From Pseudomonas sp. 8AS (GTDB lineage: Bacteria > Pseudomonadota > Gammaproteobacteria > Pseudomonadales > Pseudomonadaceae): DNA of 64,000 nucleotides. The notes under the pieces are model-generated. The model did no database searches. It saw only the letters and a program-made list of their open reading frames with translations, and was not told where the DNA came from. The stretch covers positions 1,227,200 to 1,291,199 of the forward strand of contig NZ_LR733406.1 of assembly GCF_902506505.1 (NCBI RefSeq), in the 5' to 3' direction. The position numbers and the translations under genes are program-made. This document shows positions 58,700 through 64,000 of the stretch, piece after piece. The first letter of the stretch is position 1. Each line of letters starts with the position of its first letter.

Positions 58700-59455
58700 A
58701 TGGTCAAGAGCAAGCAGGAAGCCCCGGCGATAGTGCCGCGTCATGTGGCCATCATCATGGATGGTAATAACCGCTGGGCGAAGAAGCGCCTGCTGCCGGG
58801 CGTGGCCGGGCACAAGGCCGGCGTCGACGCCGTGCGGGCGGTGATCGAGGTCTGTGCCGAGGTGGGGGTCGAGGTGCTGACCCTGTTCGCCTTCTCCAGC
58901 GAGAACTGGCAGCGCCCGGCCGAAGAGGTCGGTGCGCTGATGGAGCTGTTTCTCGGGGCGCTGCGTCGCGAGGCGAAGAAGCTCAAGGAAAACGGCATCA
59001 GTCTGCGCATCATTGGCGATCGCTCGCGCTTCCATCCGGAGCTGCAGGCGGCCATGCGCGAAGCCGAGCAGATCACTGCCGGCGAGAAGCGCTTCGTCCT
59101 GCAGGTGGCGGCCAACTATGGCGGCCAATGGGATATTGCCCAGGCCGCGCAACGTCTGGCGCGCGATGTGCAAGCCGGGCACCTGCAGCCGGAAGACCTG
59201 ACTCCCGAGCTGTTGCAGAGCTGCCTGGCCACCGGCGATCTGCCGTTGCCGGACCTGTGCATCCGTACCGGCGGCGAGCACCGCATCAGCAATTTCCTGC
59301 TGTGGCAGCTGGCCTATTCCGAGCTGTATTTCTCCGACCTGTTCTGGCCGGATTTCAAACACGAGGCCATGCGCAAGGCGCTGGCCGATTTCTCTACCCG
59401 CCAGCGTCGCTTCGGCAAGACCAGTGAACAGGTGGAAGCCGAGGCGCGTCGCTGA
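58700..59455 (+). CDS. uppS: Undecaprenyl diphosphate synthase
   Basis: A 251-residue cis-prenyltransferase that makes the lipid carrier for peptidoglycan. The catalytic region is HVAIIMDGNNRWAKKR. Others are AFSSENWQRPAEEV and RTGGEHRISNFLLWQLAYSE. The stop overlaps the cdsA start by one base (TGATG). Confidence 0.97.
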   Translation: MVKSKQEAPAIVPRHVAIIMDGNNRWAKKRLLPGVAGHKAGVDAVRAVIEVCAEVGVEVLTLFAFSSENWQRPAEEVGALMELFLGALRREAKKLKENGISLRIIGDRSRFHPELQAAMREAEQITAGEKRFVLQVAANYGGQWDIAQAAQRLARDVQAGHLQPEDLTPELLQSCLATGDLPLPDLCIRTGGEHRISNFLLWQLAYSELYFSDLFWPDFKHEAMRKALADFSTRQRRFGKTSEQVEAEARR

Positions 59456-60270
59456 TGCTCAAACAACGGATCATCACGGCGCTGCTGATGCTGCCCGTCG
59501 TGCTGTGCGGTTTCTTCCTGCTCGATGGCGGGCCGTTCGCCCTGTTCATCGGTGCGGTGGTGACTGTGGGGGCGTGGGAATGGGCGCGCCTGGCTGGTTT
59601 CGCCGGGCAGGCGCAGCGCGTGGCTTATGCCGCCGCCGTGGCGGCGCTGCTCTACGGGCTGTATCGCGCTCCAGGCCTGGCTCCATGGTTGCTCGGTGCG
59701 GCTGTGCTGTGGTGGTTGCTGGCGACCCTGCTGGTACTGACCTATCCCGCCAGCAGCCGTTACTGGGGCGGCCTGCCCGGCAAGCTGCTGATCGGTCTGC
59801 TGATCCTGTTGCCGGCCTGGCAGGGCCTGGTCCTGCTCAAGCAGTGGCCGCAGGCGAACCTGCTGATCATCGCCGTCATGGTGCTGGTGTGGGGGGCCGA
59901 TATCGGTGCCTATTTCGCCGGCAAGACCTTCGGCAAGCGCAAGCTGGCGCCGCGGGTGAGTCCCGGCAAGAGCTGGGAAGGGCTGTATGGCGGCCTGCTG
60001 GCCAGTCTGCTGATCACCGCGGCGGTCGGTCTGCAGCAGGGCTGGCAGGGCCAGGATCTGGCCCTGGCCCTGGCTGGCGCGGCGCTGGTGGTGCTGATCT
60101 CGGTGGTCGGTGACCTGACCGAAAGCATGTTCAAGCGCCAGTCCGGGATCAAGGACAGCAGCAACCTGCTGCCCGGTCACGGTGGCGTGCTGGATCGCAT
60201 CGACAGCCTGACGGCGGCCGTGCCGGTATTTGCCGTGCTGCTGTGGCTGGCCGGCTGGGGCGCGCTGTGA
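59455..60270 (+). CDS. cdsA: Phosphatidate cytidylyltransferase
   Basis: A 271-residue inner membrane enzyme with about eight membrane segments. It makes CDP-diacylglycerol. The family signature is [20 protein letters not shown] near the C-terminus. The stop overlaps the dxr GTG start by four bases. Confidence 0.96.
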   Translation: MLKQRIITALLMLPVVLCGFFLLDGGPFALFIGAVVTVGAWEWARLAGFAGQAQRVAYAAAVAALLYGLYRAPGLAPWLLGAAVLWWLLATLLVLTYPASSRYWGGLPGKLLIGLLILLPAWQGLVLLKQWPQANLLIIAVMVLVWGADIGAYFAGKTFGKRKLAPRVSPGKSWEGLYGGLLASLLITAAVGLQQGWQGQDLALALAGAALVVLISVVGDLTESMFKRQSGIKDSSNLLPGHGGVLDRIDSLTAAVPVFAVLLWLAGWGAL

Positions 60271-61457
60271 GCCGGGTGCAACAGGTCACCGTGCTGGGGG
60301 CTACCGGCTCCATTGGCCTGAGTACTCTGGACGTGATCGCCCGTCACCCCGAGCGCTACCAGGCCTTCGCCCTCAGCGGTTTCACCCGCCTGGTCGAGCT
60401 CCAGGCCCTGTGCGTCAAGCATCGGCCGCGCTATGCCGTGGTTGCCGATGCGGCGGCCGGCGAGGCGTTGCAGGCGGCGCTGCAGCAGGTCGGATTGCCG
60501 ACCCGGGTACTGGTGGGCGAGGGCGGTCTGTGCGAAGTGGCGGCGCATCCCGAAGTCGATGCGGTGATGGCGGCGATCGTCGGCGCGGCCGGCCTCAAGC
60601 CGACCCTGGCGGCGGTCGAGGCCGGCAAGAAGGTGCTGCTGGCCAACAAGGAAGCGCTGGTGATGTCCGGCGACCTGTTTATCCAGGCGGTGCGCCGCAG
60701 CGGCGCGGTATTGCTGCCGATCGACAGCGAGCACAATGCGATCTTTCAGTGCCTGCCGGGCGACTACGCCCGCGGCCTGGGGGCGGTCGGGGTGCGGCGC
60801 ATCCTGCTGACCGCCTCCGGCGGCCCGTTCCGCGAAACCCCGCTGGCCGAGCTGGAGCAGGTCAGCCCCGAGCAGGCCTGTGCCCATCCAAACTGGTCGA
60901 TGGGGCGCAAGATCTCGGTCGATTCGGCGAGCATGATGAACAAGGGGCTGGAGCTGATCGAGGCCTGCTGGCTGTTCGACGCCAGGCCGAGCCAGGTCGA
61001 GGTGGTGATCCATCCGCAAAGCGTGATCCATTCGCTGGTCGACTATGTCGATGGTTCGGTGCTGGCGCAGCTGGGCAACCCGGACATGCGCACGCCGATC
61101 GCCCATGCCCTGGCCTGGCCGCAGCGGATCGACTCCGGCGTGGCGCCGCTGGACCTGTTCGCCGTGGCGCGTCTGGACTTCCAGCGTCCGGACGAGCAGC
61201 GTTTTCCCTGCTTGCGTCTGGCGCGCCAGGCCGCAGAGGCGGGCGGCAGTGCCCCGGCGCTGCTCAACGCGGCCAATGAGGTAGCGGTGGCGGCCTTCCT
61301 CGAACGGCGCATCCGCTTCCCCGAGATCGCGCGTATCATCGATGAAGTATTGAATCTTGCACCGGTCGCGGCGGTCGAAAACCTCGACGCGGTGCTGGTG
61401 GCCGATGCCCGGGCACGGGTGCTGGCCGGTGAATGGCTGAGTCGCCACGGGCTCTGA
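60267..61457 (+). CDS. dxr: 1-deoxy-D-xylulose 5-phosphate reductoisomerase
   Basis: A 396-residue MEP-pathway enzyme. NADPH-binding motif [18 protein letters not shown] at the start, then [25 protein letters not shown] and [24 protein letters not shown] 60267 overlaps the cdsA stop (GTGA), which fixes the start although the frame is open to 60243. Confidence 0.96.
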   Translation: MSRVQQVTVLGATGSIGLSTLDVIARHPERYQAFALSGFTRLVELQALCVKHRPRYAVVADAAAGEALQAALQQVGLPTRVLVGEGGLCEVAAHPEVDAVMAAIVGAAGLKPTLAAVEAGKKVLLANKEALVMSGDLFIQAVRRSGAVLLPIDSEHNAIFQCLPGDYARGLGAVGVRRILLTASGGPFRETPLAELEQVSPEQACAHPNWSMGRKISVDSASMMNKGLELIEACWLFDARPSQVEVVIHPQSVIHSLVDYVDGSVLAQLGNPDMRTPIAHALAWPQRIDSGVAPLDLFAVARLDFQRPDEQRFPCLRLARQAAEAGGSAPALLNAANEVAVAAFLERRIRFPEIARIIDEVLNLAPVAAVENLDAVLVADARARVLAGEWLSRHGL

Positions 61458-61473
61458 GCCCGGAGGAAGTAGG

Positions 61474-62826
61474 ATGAGCGCGCTATACATGTTCTTCGGC
61501 ACCCTGGTTGCGCTGGGTGTGCTGGTGACTATCCACGAGTTCGGTCACTTCTGGGTGGCGCGGCGCTGCGGGGTCAAGGTTTTGCGCTTCTCCGTGGGCT
61601 TCGGCAGCCCCCTGCTGCGCTGGCATGATCGCCAGGGCACCGAGTTCGTCGTGGCCGCCATCCCGCTGGGTGGCTACGTGAAGATGCTCGACGAGCGCGA
61701 GGGGGATGTTCCGGCCGAGCAGATCGAGCAATCCTTCAATCGCAAGTCGGTGCGTCAGCGCATCGCCATCGTCGCCGCCGGGCCTATCGCCAACTTCCTG
61801 CTGGCCATCCTGTTCTTCTGGGTTCTGGCCATGCTCGGTAGTCAGCAGGCCAGGCCGGTTATCGGCGCCGTGCAGGTGGACAGTCTGGCGGCGGCGGCGG
61901 GCCTGCAGGCCGGGCAGGAGATCCTGGCCGTGGATGGCGAGCCAACTGCCGGCTGGGGGGCGGTCAATCTGCAGCTGGTGCGGCGTCTCGGCGAGAGCGG
62001 CACGCTCGAGTTGTTGCTGCGCGAGCCCGATTCGACGGCACAGAGCACTCGCCAGCTGGTGTTGCGTGATTGGCAGAAAGGTGTCGAGCAGCCCGATCCG
62101 CTGCAGTCACTGGGTATTCGCCCGTGGCGCCCGGCCATGGCGCCGATTCTGCAGGAAATCGACCCCGAGGGGCCGGCGCAGGCGGCGGGCGTGCGCAAGG
62201 GCGATCGCCTGCTGCTGATCGGCGAGCAGCGCATCGATGACTGGCAGCAGGTGCTGGATGTGCTGCGCGAACTGCCGGGCCAGCAGGTGCGCCTGCTGGT
62301 CGAGCGCGGCGGGCGCGAGCTGGAGTTCACGGTGAATCTTGCCGTGCGCGGCGAAGGTGAGGCGCGAGGCGGTTATCTCGGCGTCGGCGTCGGTGCCGTC
62401 GAGTGGCCGCCGCAGATGCTGCGCGAAGTCCGCTACGGTCCGCTGGATGCGCTGGGCGAAGGGCTGCGGCGCACCTGGCACATGACCCTGCTGACCTTCG
62501 ATTCGGTGCGCAAAATGCTGGTCGGCGAGCTGTCGGTAAAAAACTTGAGTGGGCCGATAACCATTGCTAAAGTGGCGGGCGCTTCAGCCCAGTCGGGAGT
62601 GGGGGATTTCCTCTATTTCCTGTCCCTGCTGAGCATTAGTTTGGGGGTTCTCAATCTGCTGCCCATTCCTGTGCTGGATGGGGGGCATCTGCTGTTCTAC
62701 CTGATCGAGTGGGTGCGGGGTCGCCCACTGTCCGAGCGGGTGCAGAGTTGGGGCATGCAGGTGGGCATCAGTCTGGTGCTCGGGGTGATGTTGCTGGCCC
62801 TGATCAACGACTTGGGCCGTCTGTAA
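61474..62826 (+). CDS. rseP: Site-2 intramembrane protease RseP/MucP
   Basis: A 450-residue inner membrane zinc protease. The HExxH motif is H21-E-F-G-H25 in the first membrane segment, the third ligand region is NLLPIPVLDGGHLLF, and two PDZ domains occupy about residues 115-300. It cleaves the anti-sigma factor in the envelope stress response; MucP acts on MucA in P. aeruginosa. It lies 16 bases after dxr. Confidence 0.96.
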   Translation: MSALYMFFGTLVALGVLVTIHEFGHFWVARRCGVKVLRFSVGFGSPLLRWHDRQGTEFVVAAIPLGGYVKMLDEREGDVPAEQIEQSFNRKSVRQRIAIVAAGPIANFLLAILFFWVLAMLGSQQARPVIGAVQVDSLAAAAGLQAGQEILAVDGEPTAGWGAVNLQLVRRLGESGTLELLLREPDSTAQSTRQLVLRDWQKGVEQPDPLQSLGIRPWRPAMAPILQEIDPEGPAQAAGVRKGDRLLLIGEQRIDDWQQVLDVLRELPGQQVRLLVERGGRELEFTVNLAVRGEGEARGGYLGVGVGAVEWPPQMLREVRYGPLDALGEGLRRTWHMTLLTFDSVRKMLVGELSVKNLSGPITIAKVAGASAQSGVGDFLYFLSLLSISLGVLNLLPIPVLDGGHLLFYLIEWVRGRPLSERVQSWGMQVGISLVLGVMLLALINDLGRL

Positions 62827-62842
62827 CAAATCGCTGAATTGC

Positions 62843-62874
62843 GAAGCTGCCGCCCATTGCGGCGGCTTCTTTAT
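62843..62874 (+). terminator. Hairpin between rseP and bamA
   Basis: GAAGCTGCCGC (62843-62853) pairs with GCGGCGGCTTC (62859-62869) with one G-T pair, followed by TTTATT. Likely terminator or attenuator before bamA. Confidence 0.65.
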
Positions 62875-62900
62875 TGTCAGTTGGAATAAGAAAGGACTTC

Positions 62901-64000
62901 ATGAAACGTCTGCTGCTACCTGCGGTACTCGCCGCATTGATGATCGCCGAAGTTCACGCCGAGTCCTTCACCATCTCAGATATTCGCGTCAACGGCCTGC
63001 AGCGGGTTTCCGCGGGCAGCCTGTTCGGCGCCCTGCCGCTCAACGTCGGTGAGCAGGCGGATGACGGCAGCCTGGTCGAGGCCACCCGTGCACTGTTCAA
63101 AACCGGTTTTTTCCAGGATATCCAGCTCGGTCGCGATGGCGATGTGCTGGTCATCACCGTGGTCGAGCGTCCGTCGATTTCCGGCGTGGAGATCGAAGGC
63201 AACAAGGCGATCAGCACCGAAGACCTGATGAAGGGCCTGGAGCAGTCCGGCCTGGCCGAGGGCGAAATCTTCCAGCGCGCCACCCTCGAAGGCGTGCGCA
63301 ACGAGCTGCTGCGCCAGTACGTGGCCCAGGGCCGCTATTCGGCCAGCATCGAAGCCGAAGTGATTCCGCAGCCGCGTAACCGCGTGGCACTGAAGATCGA
63401 GATCAACGAAGGCTCGGTTGCCGCCATCCAGCACATCAACGTGGTGGGCAACACGGTCTTCTCCGATGAGGACCTGGTCGGCCTGTTCGAGCTGAAGACC
63501 ACCAACTGGCTGTCCTTCTTCAAGAACGATGACAAGTATGCCCGCGAGAAGCTGTCTGGCGACCTGGAGCGTCTGCGCTCCTACTACCTGGATCGCGGCT
63601 ACATCAACATGGATATCTCCTCCACTCAGGTATCCATCACCCCGGACAAGAAGCACGTCTACGTTACCGTCAACGTCGATGAAGGCGACAAGTACAGCGT
63701 CAGCGAGGTCAAGCTCTCCGGTGACCTGAAAGTGCCGGAAGAGGAAGTCAAGAAACTGCTGCTGGTCAAGCAGGGCCAGGTCTTCTCGCGCAAGGTAATG
63801 ACCACCACCTCCGAGCTGATCACCCGCCGCCTGGGCAACGAGGGCTACACCTTCGCCAACGTCAACGGCGTGCCGCAGCCCAACGACGAAGACAAGACCG
63901 TCGCCATCACCTTCGTGGTCGACCCGGGCAAGCGCGCCTACGTCAATCGCATCAACTTCCGTGGCAATACCAAGACCGAAGACGAAGTGCTGCGCCGCGA
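62901..64000 (+). CDS. bamA: Outer membrane protein assembly factor BamA, 5' part
   Basis: The first 366 codons are in the window and the gene runs off the right end. Signal peptide MKRLLLPAVLAALMIAEVHA, then repeated POTRA domains: FTISDIRVNGLQRVSAGSLF, SGVEIEGNKAISTEDLMKGL, AAIQHINVVGNTVFSDEDLV, YSVSEVKLSGDLKVPEEEV and YVNRINFRGNTKTEDEVLRR. These periplasmic domains guide barrel proteins to the membrane barrel encoded further on. AAAGGA precedes ATG 62901. Confidence 0.97.
   Translation, partial: MKRLLLPAVLAALMIAEVHAESFTISDIRVNGLQRVSAGSLFGALPLNVGEQADDGSLVEATRALFKTGFFQDIQLGRDGDVLVITVVERPSISGVEIEGNKAISTEDLMKGLEQSGLAEGEIFQRATLEGVRNELLRQYVAQGRYSASIEAEVIPQPRNRVALKIEINEGSVAAIQHINVVGNTVFSDEDLVGLFELKTTNWLSFFKNDDKYAREKLSGDLERLRSYYLDRGYINMDISSTQVSITPDKKHVYVTVNVDEGDKYSVSEVKLSGDLKVPEEEVKKLLLVKQGQVFSRKVMTTTSELITRRLGNEGYTFANVNGVPQPNDEDKTVAITFVVDPGKRAYVNRINFRGNTKTEDEVLRR

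Overview
The window is a GC-rich gammaproteobacterial chromosome segment whose gene content and order indicate a member of Pseudomonas in the broad sense. Evidence includes the run map-rpsB-tsf-pyrH-frr-uppS-cdsA-dxr-rseP-bamA, the prfB-lysS pair, mexL-mexJK, plsB and dapD/dapC/glnD, all in orders I remember from P. aeruginosa and relatives. The species cannot be fixed from the sequence alone. Almost all of it is ordinary core genome. No tRNA, rRNA, CRISPR array, prophage or intact insertion sequence was seen.

Layout. 1-6.2 kb: a LysR regulator, a DUF533 membrane protein, a calcium/proton exchanger-SulP pair and a passenger-less autotransporter-type barrel. 6.4-21.3 kb: prfB with its programmed +1 frameshift, lysS, a TetR regulator, a lipoprotein with a DUF1704 (QEGLA) protein, an AIM24-like protein, ppc, adk, tsaB, a DUF72 protein, an EF-hand-type protein and rsmJ. 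21.3-26.3 kb: mexL divergent from the RND efflux genes mexJ-mexK. 26.3-31.7 kb: a block that looks compositionally different and resembles the D-glutamate/D-glutamine utilisation locus dguRABC of P. aeruginosa, with a fifth, translationally coupled serine-hydrolase gene. 31.7-40.4 kb: a DUF4197 protein, an rRNA-methyltransferase-like protein, plsB, a three-gene ABC/GldG system and a cold-shock gene. 40.4-48.8 kb: rlmA, dapE, ndvB, tcdA, a DUF1456 protein and csdE-csdA. 48.9-55.2 kb: dapD, an ArsC-like gene, dapC, glnD and map, all on the minus strand. 55.5-64 kb: translation elongation, UMP kinase, isoprenoid and phospholipid synthesis and envelope biogenesis, ending inside bamA.

How the genes work together. 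Several lysine/peptidoglycan precursor genes (dapC, dapD, dapE) lie near nitrogen sensing (glnD) and sulfur transfer (csdA-csdE-tcdA, the last two acting in ct6A tRNA modification). The right end links ribosome function to the envelope (uppS, cdsA, dxr, rseP, bamA). The island at 26.6-31.6 kb would import or sense an amine-like ligand, oxidise a D-amino acid with DguA, clear the imine with DguB, and possibly release the substrate from an amide or ester with the extra hydrolase. That five-gene arrangement is the best candidate for something not fully described.

Structured intergenic DNA includes two large fold-back repeats of one family (after prfB and after rsmJ), a REP palindrome after the DUF1704 gene, three copies of a GGTGCGC-N3-GCGCACC hairpin, and clear dyad operators upstream of both LysR genes and between mexL and mexJ.
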